Source of the DNA: Streptomyces filipinensis
Lineage (GTDB): Bacteria; Actinomycetota; Actinomycetes; Streptomycetales; Streptomycetaceae
Assembly (NCBI RefSeq): GCF_014649495.1
Contig: NZ_BMTD01000004.1
Location: forward strand, 186,001-250,000
DNA length: 64,000 nt
Reading direction: 5' to 3'
How positions within the stretch are numbered: the first letter of the stretch is position 1; each line of letters opens with the position of its first letter. Shown here in pieces: positions 33,058 through 42,523 of this stretch. A model generated the notes under the pieces. It saw only the letters and a list, made by a program, of their open reading frames with translations, was not told the DNA's origin and made no database searches. Made by a program: the position numbers and the translations under genes.

Positions 33058-34561
33058 GGAAGACCGGGTTGGTGAGGGCGGCCGGCGGCCCCGGCACCGG
33101 GCCTGCGGCCGCCTCGTGCCGCAGCTCGGCGCGTACGTACGCCGCGTAGGCGGGGGTCGTACGCCACTCGACCGTGCCCGTGCCCGACACCGGCAGCGGA
33201 TCGCTGGTGAACAGCACACCCTGGTCGGTGACGAAGCGGACCGAGCAGCGCGGGGCGCCCGAGACCTCCAGCCGGACGGTCACGGGGGTGTCGGCGGCCA
33301 GGGTGAGCCGCTCGCCGATGCCCGCCTGCTGCCCGCGCCCGCCCGTCACCGTGAGGGCGAGGGTCACGTTCTTCGACTCGGCCACGTACGAGCGTCCGGC
33401 GCGGATGCCTTCCTGGATCGCCTCCCGGGTCAGGTCGTCGGCGAGGACGACCGTCTGGGGCATGCCGACCGTGTCCGGGTCGCGGTGGGCGTCGCTGTTG
33501 CCCATCGCCGGGAGCCAGTCCCGCCCCTGCCGCACGGAGGCGACCAGCAGGTTGTCCCAGTCGGCGAGCGTCACCTCGTCGTCCGGGGTGAAGGGGCCGT
33601 TCCACACCTCCACGGCGTCCGCCTCGGCGAAGCCGAACTTCCAGCCGCAGCCGACGCAGGTGGCGTGCGGGTGGGCCGGGACGACCAGGCCGCCGGCGCG
33701 GCGGATGTCCCGCGCGAAGCGGGCCCAGCGGTTGTCCCGGGCCCGGTAGCGCCAGTCCACGAAGGTGCCCGGGGTGGTGCCGAGGGCCAGCACATGGCCG
33801 TTGCGGGTGGTGACCTCCTCGCCGAGCATGATCAGCAGGTCGTCGCCCGCCTCGTCCGCCCAGTGCGGGTGCGAGGAGTTGGTGTTGTGGTCGGAGGAGT
33901 GGATGAAGTCCAGGCCCGCCGCCCGTGCCAGGGCCGCGATCTGGGCCGGGGTGCGCCGGCCGTCGGAGTGCCAGGAGTGCAGGTGGCAGTCGCCCCGGTA
34001 CCAGGCCCGGCCCCGGCCCTTCGCCCGGGACGGCGGATACACCGGCCTCGGGGTCTCGCCCGCCTCGCCGTAGGTCAGCGTGATCGTCAGCTCGTAGGCC
34101 AGCCCCTGCGGCGCCACCGTGTAGGGGCCCAGCGCGACATGCCAGGTGCCCTCCCGCACCGGGCCGGGGAGGTAGCCCGGCGTGGCGTCGTCGGCGCGGA
34201 CGAAGAACTCCGTGCGCGCGCCGCCCGACCAGCCCCTGAAGCCCCGGCCGCCCAGTTCGGTGCCGCGCTCGTCGAAGAGTCCGATGTCGAGTGCGTTGCC
34301 CTGGGTGCCGGCGGGGACCGAGGGCTTGTCGTAGGTGTAGGAGACCTTGATCTCGCGTACGCCGGCGGGGACTTCGACCGGTACGTACACGAAGTCGGGG
34401 GAGCCGGGTGGCAGGGTGCCGTGTGCCGTCCGGGTCTCCTGGCGCTGACCGTCCGCCGCTGCGAAGCTCACGCTCCCCAACGTAAGGGCAGCGGCGGCGC
34501 CCGTCACGAACAGCGCGCGTCTGCCGATGCCGTGAGCCTGGTCGTGCGTGTCTTCACCCAT
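33044..34561 (-). CDS. Exported PHP-domain metal-dependent phosphoesterase (CehA/McbA-like)
   Basis: A 505-residue protein with a probable Tat signal (GRRALFVTGAAAALTLGSVSF at residues 13-33), a beta-rich N-terminal domain (about 40-190) and a PHP domain (about 200-410). Metal-site motifs are RGDCHLHSWHSDG, DFIHSSDHN, VVPAHPHATC and GNSDAHRD. CehA/McbA-type proteins of this layout hydrolyse esters and carbamates; phosphodiesterase activity is also possible. The product is predicted to act outside the cytoplasm. The 3' end overlaps the PadR gene by 14 bases. Confidence 0.82.
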   Translation of the reverse strand: MGEDTHDQAHGIGRRALFVTGAAAALTLGSVSFAAADGQRQETRTAHGTLPPGSPDFVYVPVEVPAGVREIKVSYTYDKPSVPAGTQGNALDIGLFDERGTELGGRGFRGWSGGARTEFFVRADDATPGYLPGPVREGTWHVALGPYTVAPQGLAYELTITLTYGEAGETPRPVYPPSRAKGRGRAWYRGDCHLHSWHSDGRRTPAQIAALARAAGLDFIHSSDHNTNSSHPHWADEAGDDLLIMLGEEVTTRNGHVLALGTTPGTFVDWRYRARDNRWARFARDIRRAGGLVVPAHPHATCVGCGWKFGFAEADAVEVWNGPFTPDDEVTLADWDNLLVASVRQGRDWLPAMGNSDAHRDPDTVGMPQTVVLADDLTREAIQEGIRAGRSYVAESKNVTLALTVTGGRGQQAGIGERLTLAADTPVTVRLEVSGAPRCSVRFVTDQGVLFTSDPLPVSGTGTVEWRTTPAYAAYVRAELRHEAAAGPVPGPPAALTNPVFLTAA

Positions 34562-34715
34562 GGTGTCACTCTCCCGTCCGAGCGTGAACTCCCGTGAAAG
34601 AGAGGGGAATTGTCACACGACCATGTGTCATGCACGCGACCTTCAGGCCACCGTCCGAGAGCGGTGCCGACCGGTTGGTATGGACAGTGGAAGTCCGGCC
34701 CGGTACGGATGGGCC

Positions 34716-35570
34716 ATGCGTATCGCCGTCACCATCTTCCTCACCGACGAGACCATCGCGCCGGTACGACTCGCCCGCGCGCTCGAACAGCGCGGATACG
34801 CCGGCCTCTACCTCCCCGAACACACCCACATCCCGGTGGAGCGGACGACCCCGTACCCCGCCGGCGGCGACCTGCCCCGCGAGTACGGCCGCACCCTCGA
34901 CCCCTTCGTCGCCCTCGGCCAGGCGGCGGCCGTCACCGAGCGCCTCGGCCTCGGTACCGGCGTCACCCTGCCCGCCCAGCACGACCCCATCGCCCTGGCC
35001 AAGCAGATCGCCACCCTCGACCACCTGTCCGGCGGCCGTTTCACCCTCGGCGTCGGCTACGGCTGGAACGTCGAGGAGGCCGCCGACCACGGCGTGAACT
35101 GGCGGACCCGCCGGGACCTGGTCCGGGACCGGATGCGGCTCATGCAGGCCCTGTGGTCCGGGGAGCCGACGGCGTACGAGGGCGGGTTCGGCGGCGTCCG
35201 GGCCAGCCACGCCTACCCCAAGCCCGCACGCGCACCGCGCGGCCCGGTGACCGGCCCCCGCACGCTCGTCGGCGGCACCGCCGGGCCGAAGCTGTTCGCG
35301 CACATCGCCGAGTACGCCGACGGCTGGCTGCCGATCGGCGGCCGGGGCCTCACCGAGTCCCTGCCGGTGCTGCGCTCGGTCTGGGCGGACGCGGGCCGCG
35401 ACCCGGCCGCCCTCCAGGTGGTCCCGTACGCGGTCCAGCCCACGCCCGGCAAGCTGGCCCACTACGCCGAGCTGGGCATCGAGGAGGTGGTGCTCCAACT
35501 GCCTCCGGCCGGAGAGGCCGAGGTGTTGCGGGCGCTGGACGCCTGTACCGGTCATCTGCCGGGCGCCTGA
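34716..35570 (+). CDS. Luciferase-like (LLM) F420-dependent oxidoreductase
   Basis: A 284-residue TIM-barrel oxidoreductase with the actinobacterial F420 signature: LGTGVTLPAQHDPIALAKQIATLDHLSGGRFTLGVGYGWN (residues about 72-112) and LVGGTAGPKLFAHIAEYADGWLPIGG (about 183-208). It is close to the TIGR03619 type. Unlike the LLM genes at 22895 and 24703 it has no palindromic operator upstream and stands alone, so it probably belongs to a different process. Confidence 0.85.
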   Translation: MRIAVTIFLTDETIAPVRLARALEQRGYAGLYLPEHTHIPVERTTPYPAGGDLPREYGRTLDPFVALGQAAAVTERLGLGTGVTLPAQHDPIALAKQIATLDHLSGGRFTLGVGYGWNVEEAADHGVNWRTRRDLVRDRMRLMQALWSGEPTAYEGGFGGVRASHAYPKPARAPRGPVTGPRTLVGGTAGPKLFAHIAEYADGWLPIGGRGLTESLPVLRSVWADAGRDPAALQVVPYAVQPTPGKLAHYAELGIEEVVLQLPPAGEAEVLRALDACTGHLPGA

Positions 35571-35714
35571 GGTCGCCTGACGATGCGTCGGGCGACCCGG
35601 AACCGGCCCGTATGAGGGCCATCGGTAAACTGCCGGGGACGAAGCGAGTCGGGTGGACAGCGGCAGGCGATCGACCGGTTCGGTTCCCTCACCCGACCCG
35701 GCGAAGAGAGCGTC

Positions 35715-35921
35715 ATGAGGATTGCCTGGCTCACGCGGCTCGCACTGCACTTCGATGAATTCGACTACAGCAAGGGGCCGTTGCCCGCCACCGTCGGCAC
35801 GGTCTCGGTCCTGCTCACCGCCCTGCTGGTAGGCCACGCGCTGCGCCGCCGCCGGGCCGTCGCCCTGATGGCCGCGGGCCTCACCTCCGCCGCCGGCATC
35901 GGATGGCTGGCCCTGCACTGA
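35715..35921 (+). CDS. Small hypothetical membrane protein
   Basis: A 68-residue protein with two probable transmembrane helices (about residues 24-42 and 48-66) separated by a basic turn HALRRRRAV, giving a hairpin topology. GAAGAGAGCGTC precedes ATG 35715. It lies 54 bp upstream of fbiC and in the same direction. No family recognised. Confidence 0.6.
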   Translation: MRIAWLTRLALHFDEFDYSKGPLPATVGTVSVLLTALLVGHALRRRRAVALMAAGLTSAAGIGWLALH

Positions 35922-35975
35922 ACAGGGCCGGGCGGCTGCTCTCCGGCCTGATCAAGCCGAACGTATGCTCAGAGA

Positions 35976-38561
35976 ATGACGACACCCGCGACCCCCGGAA
36001 CCGGCCCGACCGAGAACTCCATGCGTCGCGCCCTCAAACGCGCCCGGGACGGCGTCGCCCTCGACGTCTTCGAGGCGGCGGTGCTGCTCCAGGCCCGCGG
36101 CGAGGCCCTGACCGACCTCGCCGCGTCCGCCGCCCGGGTGCGGGACGCGGGTCTCGAGCAGGCGGGCCGCCCCGGCGTCATCACCTACTCGAAGAGCGTC
36201 TTCATCCCCCTCACCCGGCTGTGCCGGGACAAGTGCCACTACTGCACCTTCGTCACCGTCCCCGGCAAGCTGCGCCGCGCGGGCCACGGGATGTTCATGT
36301 CCCCGGACGAGGTGCTGGACATCGCACGCAAGGGCGCCGCCCTCGGCTGCAAGGAAGCCCTGATCACCCTGGGCGACAAGCCGGAGGACCGCTGGCCCGA
36401 GGCGCGTGAGTGGCTCGACGCGCACGGCTACGACGACACGATCGCCTACGTCCGTGCCATCTCCATCCGCATCCTGGAGGAGACGGGCCTGCTGCCCCAC
36501 CTCAACCCGGGTGTGATGACCTGGACGGACTTCCAGCGCCTGAAGCCGGTGGCCCCGTCCATGGGCATGATGCTGGAGACGACCGCCACCCGGCTGTGGT
36601 CCGAGCCCGGCGGCCCGCACCACGGCTCCCCGGACAAGGAGCCCGCCGTACGGCTGCGGGTGCTGGAGGACGCCGGCCGCTCCTCGGTGCCCTTTACCTC
36701 CGGCCTGCTCATCGGCATCGGCGAGACCCACGAGGAGCGGGCCGAGTCCCTCTTCGCGCTCCGCAAGGTCTCCCGCGCCTACCACGGCATCCAGGAACTG
36801 ATCATCCAGAACTTCCGCGCCAAGCCGGACACGGCGATGCGCGGCATGCCGGACGCCGAACTGGACGAGCTGGTCGCCACGGTGGCCGTGGCCCGGCACA
36901 TCCTGGGCCCGTCCGCCTGCCTGCAGGCCCCGCCCAACCTGGTCGACTCCGAGTACGAGCGGCTGATCGGCGCCGGCATCGACGACTGGGGCGGGGTGTC
37001 GCCCCTCACCATCGACCACGTCAACCCCGAACGCCCCTGGCCGCAGATCGAGGAGCTCACCGAGCGCTCCCGCGCGGCCGGCTTCGAACTGCGCGAACGC
37101 CTCTGCGTCTACCCCGAGTTCGTGGTGCGGGGCGAACCCTGGCTGGACCCGCGGCTGCGCCCGCACGTGGACGCGCTGGCCGACCCGGCCACGGGCCTGG
37201 CCCGCCCGGACGCGCCGGTCGAGGGCCGCCCGTGGCAGGAGCCGGAGGAGGCCTTCGTACCGGCCGGCCGGACGGACCTGCACCGCACCATCGACACCGA
37301 GGGCCGCACCGCGGACCGGCGCGACGACTTCGACGAGGTGTACGGCGACTGGGCGGCGCTGCGCGAGGCCGCCGCCCCGGGCATGGCGCCGGAGCGCATC
37401 GACACGGACGTACGGCAGGCGCTGCGCACCGCGGCCGACGACCCCACGAAGCTGACCGACGCCGAGGCTCTGGCCCTCCTGCACGCGGACGGCCCGGCGC
37501 TGGACGCGCTGTGCCAGGTGGCCGACGACGTCCGGAAGACGGCGGTCGGCGACGACGTGACGTACATCGTCACCCGCAACATCAACTTCACCAACGTCTG
37601 CTACACGGGCTGTCGCTTCTGCGCCTTCGCGCAGCGCAGGACGGACGCGGACGCGTACACCCTCTCCCTCGGACAGGTCGCGGACCGCGCCCAGCAGGCC
37701 TGGGAGGTGGGCGCGGTCGAGGTGTGCATGCAGGGCGGCATCCACCCCGACCTGCCGGGCACGGCGTACTTCGACATCGCGAAGGCGGTGAAGGAGCGGG
37801 TCCCCGGTATGCATGTGCACGCCTTCTCGCCGATGGAGGTGGTGAACGGCGCGACCCGCACCGGCATGTCCGTGCGCGAGTGGCTCACGGCGGCCAGGGA
37901 GTCCGGCCTGGACACCATCCCGGGCACGGCGGCGGAGATCCTGGACGACGAGGTCCGCTGGGTGCTGACCAAGGGCAAACTGCCGGCGGCCACCTGGATC
38001 GAGGTGGTCAGGACGGCTCACGAGCTGGGCATCCGCTCGTCCTCGACGATGATGTACGGCCATGTCGACCAGCCCCGCCACTGGCTCGGCCACCTGCGCA
38101 CGCTGGCCCGGATCCAGCGCGAGACGGGCGGCTTCACCGAGTTCGTGACGCTCCCGTTCATCCACACCAACGCCCCGGTGTACCTGGCGGGCATCGCCCG
38201 GCCCGGCCCGACGACGCGGGACAACCGGGCGGTGACGGCGATGGCCCGGCTGCTCCTGCACCCCTGGATCCCCAACATCCAGACAAGCTGGGTCAAACTG
38301 GGCGCCGAGGGGGCGGCGGAGATGCTGCGCTCCGGCGCGAACGACCTGGGCGGCACCCTGATGGAGGAGACGATCTCCCGGATGGCGGGCTCGTCGTACG
38401 GCTCGTACAAGTCGGTGCGCGACCTGGTGGCCGTGGCCGAGGCGGCCGGCCGCCCGGCGAAGCCGCGCACCACGCTCTACGGCGAGGTCGGCGAGGAACG
38501 GCGGCGGGCTGCGGAGGCCTCCGACGGCCACCTGCCGGAACTGCTGCCGGTCCTGGACTGA
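35976..38561 (+). CDS. fbiC: FO synthase, fused CofG-CofH (FbiC)
   Basis: An 861-residue two-domain radical SAM enzyme that makes FO, the deazaflavin chromophore of coenzyme F420, from tyrosine and a ribityl-aminouracil. The N-terminal CofG-like domain has CxxxCxxC at Cys83, 87, 90 ([11 protein letters not shown]); the C-terminal CofH-like domain has a second cluster site at Cys542, 546, 549 ([10 protein letters not shown]). Length matches actinobacterial FbiC. The gene stands alone. The product serves the several F420-dependent candidates in this window. Confidence 0.95.
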   Translation: MTTPATPGTGPTENSMRRALKRARDGVALDVFEAAVLLQARGEALTDLAASAARVRDAGLEQAGRPGVITYSKSVFIPLTRLCRDKCHYCTFVTVPGKLRRAGHGMFMSPDEVLDIARKGAALGCKEALITLGDKPEDRWPEAREWLDAHGYDDTIAYVRAISIRILEETGLLPHLNPGVMTWTDFQRLKPVAPSMGMMLETTATRLWSEPGGPHHGSPDKEPAVRLRVLEDAGRSSVPFTSGLLIGIGETHEERAESLFALRKVSRAYHGIQELIIQNFRAKPDTAMRGMPDAELDELVATVAVARHILGPSACLQAPPNLVDSEYERLIGAGIDDWGGVSPLTIDHVNPERPWPQIEELTERSRAAGFELRERLCVYPEFVVRGEPWLDPRLRPHVDALADPATGLARPDAPVEGRPWQEPEEAFVPAGRTDLHRTIDTEGRTADRRDDFDEVYGDWAALREAAAPGMAPERIDTDVRQALRTAADDPTKLTDAEALALLHADGPALDALCQVADDVRKTAVGDDVTYIVTRNINFTNVCYTGCRFCAFAQRRTDADAYTLSLGQVADRAQQAWEVGAVEVCMQGGIHPDLPGTAYFDIAKAVKERVPGMHVHAFSPMEVVNGATRTGMSVREWLTAARESGLDTIPGTAAEILDDEVRWVLTKGKLPAATWIEVVRTAHELGIRSSSTMMYGHVDQPRHWLGHLRTLARIQRETGGFTEFVTLPFIHTNAPVYLAGIARPGPTTRDNRAVTAMARLLLHPWIPNIQTSWVKLGAEGAAEMLRSGANDLGGTLMEETISRMAGSSYGSYKSVRDLVAVAEAAGRPAKPRTTLYGEVGEERRRAAEASDGHLPELLPVLD

Positions 38562-38618
38562 GTACGATGATCCGACCCCCGACCTGACGCGGGGCCCCGT
38601 AGCGGAGGAGATGCACCC

Positions 38619-39185
38619 GTGGCTGCCCGACTGCCCTCCTGGGCCTGGGTCACCGGTCTGACGGCAGGCGCGACCGCGGCGGTCGTGGCCCTCGCCGTGC
38701 AGGCGGACCACGGGCCGCATCCCACGGCCGCCGTGGTCAAGCCGAGCCCGTCGGCGTCGGCGAACACCCGCACGCCCGCGACACCGACGACGCCGTCCGT
38801 GCCCGCCCTGCCCGACGCCTCCGGCACGGGTCGCCGGATCGTGTACTCCCTCGGCGACAAGCGTGTGTGGCTGGTGGACGCGACGGGCCGGGCGATCCGC
38901 ACGTTCACGGTGTGGCCGGGCTCGGTGAGCCCGCGGCCCGGCCGCTACTCGGTCACGCTGCGCATCCAGTCCCTCAAGGGGTCGGACGGCGTCGAGATCG
39001 AGCACGTCATGTACTTCACCAAGGCGGACGGCGTGAACATAGCCTTCTCCAACGCCCTCGACGGCTCCTCGCCGCCGCCCGCGGCGGACGGCCGGAAGCT
39101 GGGCGGCATCCGCCTCCACAAGGAGGACGGAGCCGCGCTGTGGTCCTTCGGTGACACGAACACGCGGGTGACGGTCGTCACATAG
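38619..39185 (+). CDS. Secreted/anchored L,D-transpeptidase-like (YkuD-fold) protein without the catalytic Cys
   Basis: A 188-residue protein with an N-terminal hydrophobic anchor (residues about 8-27), a Pro/Thr/Ser-rich stretch (about 35-65), and a C-terminal domain resembling YkuD: strands VWLVDATGRAIRTFTVWPGS, PGRYSVTLRI, and IRLHKEDGAALWSF. In active L,D-transpeptidases the catalytic motif is SHGCIRL; here it reads KLGGIRL, with Gly replacing Cys and the His lost. The fold assignment rests on these motifs only and is moderate. GTG 38619 follows GGAGGAG. If correct it is a non-catalytic cell-envelope protein. Confidence 0.6.
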   Translation: MAARLPSWAWVTGLTAGATAAVVALAVQADHGPHPTAAVVKPSPSASANTRTPATPTTPSVPALPDASGTGRRIVYSLGDKRVWLVDATGRAIRTFTVWPGSVSPRPGRYSVTLRIQSLKGSDGVEIEHVMYFTKADGVNIAFSNALDGSSPPPAADGRKLGGIRLHKEDGAALWSFGDTNTRVTVVT

Positions 39186-39684
39186 CGTCGTCCCTGCGGG
39201 CGGGCAGCAGATTGACGACCAACGCCACTCCGCTGAGCAGGAACACCCGGGTCGCGGCGTCCAGCCCGTTCCAGGCCTTCGACTGCCACATGGCGAACCA
39301 CTCACCGCCGATCGCGATGAACCCGGCGCCGAAGAGCAGCAGCAGCATCAGCAGCCCATAGGTGGACAGGCGCCGGGCGAGGTCGTCTTTTCGCCACGCC
39401 CAGAACCAGGTCCCCCCGATCAGCACGAGGGCGGCCACGGTCTCCCACACGATGATCGCGACGTACGCGGTGTCCTGCAGCGCGGTGCTCGTGATCGCCC
39501 GCCACATCAGGTCGTCGTCCTTGAAGGTCGTGTCCATCGCCAGTACGTGCCGTACGAACTGCTGGTTCGTCCCGAAGTCGGTGATGTTCCCGAGGGCGAC
39601 CAGGGCGATGTAGAGGGCGAGTATGCCGGTGAGCACACCGGCGGCCAGCCTCAGGCCGGAGTGACGCGTGGGGGTGGTGGTCAT
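39178..39684 (-). CDS. DUF2165-like integral membrane protein
   Basis: A 168-residue protein with four transmembrane helices (residues about 10-32, 70-93, 103-125, 140-160) and a loop containing NITDFGTNQQFVRHVLAMDTTF, characteristic of the DUF2165 family of small predicted membrane proteins. The stop overlaps the end of the YkuD-like gene by eight bases (convergent). It is divergent from the STAND-like gene, whose start is 88 bp away. Function unknown. Confidence 0.75.
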   Translation of the reverse strand: MTTTPTRHSGLRLAAGVLTGILALYIALVALGNITDFGTNQQFVRHVLAMDTTFKDDDLMWRAITSTALQDTAYVAIIVWETVAALVLIGGTWFWAWRKDDLARRLSTYGLLMLLLLFGAGFIAIGGEWFAMWQSKAWNGLDAATRVFLLSGVALVVNLLPARRDDAM

Positions 39685-39772
39685 GGCTGAATTCTCCCCC
39701 GCCGTGGCCCGCGTCGGCGCGTGCCCATTGCGCCAGAATGAAGAGTCCGGCTTCGGGGGGAAAGGCGTACGC

Positions 39773-42274
39773 ATGGCGCAGGCACGGCCGTCGATGCAGG
39801 AGCTCATCGGACGGCGCAGACGGGCGGGCTTCGTCGGACGCAGTGACGAACGGGCGGCCTTCCGCGCCAACTTGGACGTACTCCCCGAGGACGAACGCCA
39901 CCGCTTCCTCTTCCACGTGCACGGCAACGCCGGTGTCGGAAAGACGTTCCTGGTGCGGGAGCTGGAACAGATCGCGCGGGAGCGGGGCGCGCTGACGGCG
40001 TACGTCGACGAGGGCGCGGGGAGCGTGCCGGAGGCGATGGCGTCGATCAGTCGTGAGTTCCGCCGACAGGGCCGGGAGTTCAGGAAGCTCGAAAAGGCGT
40101 TGGTCATGTACCGGGAACGGCGGCACGAGGCCGAGGTGGTGATGGCCGGGCTGGAGCCGGAGCCGGAGCGCCCGTCGGCGGTGACGGCGACGGCGGTACG
40201 GGCGGGGCTGGCCGGCCTGAGCATGCTGCCGGGAGCGGGACCCTTCGTGGGCGCGGTCGACCCGGCTCAGCTGTCCCAGTACGCCGAGAGGGTGCGGCGG
40301 GGCCTCAGCGCCCGGTTCGGCAACCAGGACGACGTGCAGCTGGTGCTGTCACCCGAGCGCGAGCTGACACCCGGACTGCTCGACGAGTTGGCCACGGTGG
40401 CGGCCTCGGTGCCGTGGATCGTCCTGTTCTTCGACACGTACGAAAGGACCGGGCCGTTCGTCGACAGCTGGCTGCAAGAGCTGATGACGACGGACCGGCA
40501 CGGGGCGCTGCCCGCCAACGTGGTCGTGGTCACGGCCGGCCAGCGCCCTTTCGATGCGGCCCGCTGGGGCGGCTTCGCGGACTTCGTGACGCACGTGCCG
40601 CTCGGGCCGTTCACGGAGGCGGAGGCCCGGGGACTGCTTGCAGACCGGGGTGTGCGGGACGAGTCGGTCGTCGCGGAGGTCCTGCGGCTGACGGGCGGGC
40701 TGCCGGTGCTCGTCTCCACCCTCGCGGAGGCGAGACCCGCCGATCCCGGCGACGTCGGGGATCCGAGCGCGGACGCCGTGGAGCGGTTCCTGAAGTGGGA
40801 GCGGGATCCGGTGCGGCGGGGAGTGGCTCTGGCCTGCGCGGTGCCCCGGCGGCTCGACGCGGACGTGTTCCGGGCCGTGGTGGACTGCGAGGAGTCTGGA
40901 CTCGACGCCCTGTACGGGTGGTTGCGAGGCCTGCCGTTCGTCGACGGGCGCGGCGGGGGAGTCCGGTACCACGACGTCGTACGGGCGCCGATGCTGCGGC
41001 TGCAGCGGGCACGGTCGCCCCGGGGGTGGGGGGAGCTGCAGCGGCGGCTGGCGGGAGCGTTCGGGCAGTGGCGGGGTGAACACGAAGGGGCGCGGGACAC
41101 CGAGCAGCTGTGGGCGGACGAGGAGTGGCGGGAACTGCGGCTGGCCGAGTCCTACCACCGGCTGTGCGCGGGGGACCGGGAGGCGGTGCCAGAGGTACTG
41201 CGGGAGTTCGTCCACGCCTGCGCCGCCGGTGACGCCACGGCCCAGCGGTGGGCGCGGGCCCTCGCGGACGCGGGCGAGGACGCCGACGCGGAGTCCGCGG
41301 CTCGCTGGGGCAGCGAGCTGACGCAGGCCCTCGGGAACGGCGGAGTGGCCGCCGCACTCGGGCTGCTGCTGCACCGGGCGGCGCTCGACGAGCCGGACCG
41401 GGCGCTCGCCCACGCGGTGCGGGGCGCCGCGCTGCGGCGCGGCGGCGCGTACACCGAGGCACTGACCGCATTCGCGAGTGCCATCGCTCTGGATCCCGGC
41501 CTGGCGCGGGCCTACCGCGGCCGGGCCCTGGCCCACGGCGAGCTGGGGGACTACCAGTCGGCCCTCGCGGACATGGAACAGGCCGTGGCGCTCGCACCGG
41601 ACGACCCGTGGAGTCACGCGGTGCGGGGCGAGTACCACCGCATGCTGCGCGACCACGACGAGGCGATCCGGCACCTGGACGAGGCGATCCGGCTCGACCC
41701 GGCCGGCGACTTCGCCTGGGCCTCCCGAGGCGCCACCCACCTCGCCCGGGGGGAACTCGACAGCGCCCTCGACGATCTGAACCAGGCCCTGGAACTCAAC
41801 CCGGCCTACGCCTGGGCGCTCGCCCGCCGGGCCCGCGTCTGGCGCGCCCGCGCCGAGCCCGCCCGTCAGCTCGCCGACCTCGACCGTGCCCTCGCCCTCC
41901 AGCCGGACTGGGCCTGGGGCCGCTGCGAACGAGGTGACGCCCTCCGCGTGGCCGGGCGCGACGAGGAAGCCCTCGCCGACTACGACCGCGCGCTCGCCCT
42001 CGACCCCGAGTACGCGTCGGCGTACGCGAGCCGGGGCGTGTCGCTGGCCAACCTCGGCCGCCACAGGGAGGGTCTGGCCGACCTGGACCGCGCGGTCCGG
42101 CTGAGGCCGGAATACCCCTGGGCGGAGTGCCGACGGGGGATCGTCCTGCTCGAACTGGGGTCCCCCGATGCGGCGCTGGCCGCCCTGGGCAGGGCGAGGT
42201 CCTTGTCACCGCACGACGAGTGGATCCTCGAGTGGCACGGCAGGGCGCTGGCCGCCGTCAGCGATCAGCAGTGA
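39773..42274 (+). CDS. STAND-like NTPase with C-terminal TPR array
   Basis: An 833-residue protein with an N-terminal AAA/STAND-type ATPase module: P-loop HGNAGVGKTFLV (near residue 49), Walker B WIVLFFDTYE (near 215), and a winged-helix-like region around 340-420. From about residue 545 to the end lies an array of eight or so TPRs built on a repeated A-x-A-L-x-L-x-P-D/E core, e.g. ALALDPEYASAYASRGVSL. There is no recognisable N-terminal effector domain. ATG 39773 follows GGGGGGAAAGG. Such proteins can be signal-responsive scaffolds or regulators; the trigger and partner are unknown. Confidence 0.75.
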   Translation: MAQARPSMQELIGRRRRAGFVGRSDERAAFRANLDVLPEDERHRFLFHVHGNAGVGKTFLVRELEQIARERGALTAYVDEGAGSVPEAMASISREFRRQGREFRKLEKALVMYRERRHEAEVVMAGLEPEPERPSAVTATAVRAGLAGLSMLPGAGPFVGAVDPAQLSQYAERVRRGLSARFGNQDDVQLVLSPERELTPGLLDELATVAASVPWIVLFFDTYERTGPFVDSWLQELMTTDRHGALPANVVVVTAGQRPFDAARWGGFADFVTHVPLGPFTEAEARGLLADRGVRDESVVAEVLRLTGGLPVLVSTLAEARPADPGDVGDPSADAVERFLKWERDPVRRGVALACAVPRRLDADVFRAVVDCEESGLDALYGWLRGLPFVDGRGGGVRYHDVVRAPMLRLQRARSPRGWGELQRRLAGAFGQWRGEHEGARDTEQLWADEEWRELRLAESYHRLCAGDREAVPEVLREFVHACAAGDATAQRWARALADAGEDADAESAARWGSELTQALGNGGVAAALGLLLHRAALDEPDRALAHAVRGAALRRGGAYTEALTAFASAIALDPGLARAYRGRALAHGELGDYQSALADMEQAVALAPDDPWSHAVRGEYHRMLRDHDEAIRHLDEAIRLDPAGDFAWASRGATHLARGELDSALDDLNQALELNPAYAWALARRARVWRARAEPARQLADLDRALALQPDWAWGRCERGDALRVAGRDEEALADYDRALALDPEYASAYASRGVSLANLGRHREGLADLDRAVRLRPEYPWAECRRGIVLLELGSPDAALAALGRARSLSPHDEWILEWHGRALAAVSDQQ

Positions 42275-42375
42275 ACGGTCCCCAGCTCGGCCTGCCGCAT
42301 CCCGGCGGACTTCCGCCACACCTTGATCTGCCGTCCGGCCGCCTTGAGTACGGCCTCGGCCTCCTCGTCCTCCAT
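42265..42375 (-). pseudogene. Truncated XRE-type helix-turn-helix gene remnant
   Basis: A 36-residue frame MEDEEAEAVLKAAGRQIKV... continuing KSAGMRQAELGTVHC then stop. The opening is that of Streptomyces XRE/Scr1-type regulators (LKxxGRQLKxxRxxAGxxQAELG), but it breaks off after helix 2, and the last ten bases run into the 3' end of the STAND-like gene. The rest of the regulator (about 250 residues) is absent. Probably left by a deletion that fused the two loci. Confidence 0.55.
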
Positions 42376-42523
42376 CCTCGCCCCTCCTGACGTACGAGCC
42401 GTACTGGGCGAGTTCGACATCCTCGGCGGTCGCGGCTTCATCAGCTTCCTCGCCGTACCCCGCCACCAGTGCGTCTACGTCTGCAACGTCACCTGGTACG
42501 GCTGAACGTGCTGTGACGTCCGC

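Noticed and set aside
35576..35592. Ninth copy of the operator, CCTGACGATGCGTCGGG
   Set aside because: The core TGACG-N3-CGTCG departs from the consensus, and it lies behind the LLM gene and before a small membrane protein with no catabolic link.
35952..39305. An 1117-residue open frame on the minus strand across fbiC
   Set aside because: It is antisense to fbiC and the YkuD-like gene, both supported by motifs; composition is Arg/Gly/His-rich as expected for shadow frames.
42206..42466. 86-residue minus-strand frame overlapping the STAND-like 3' end
   Set aside because: Overlaps a well-supported gene by about 70 bases and no ribosome site precedes its GTG; the XRE-like frame in another phase is more convincing.
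42323..42505. 60-residue + strand frame after the STAND-like gene
   Set aside because: No ribosome site and no recognised family; overlaps the XRE remnant on the other strand.
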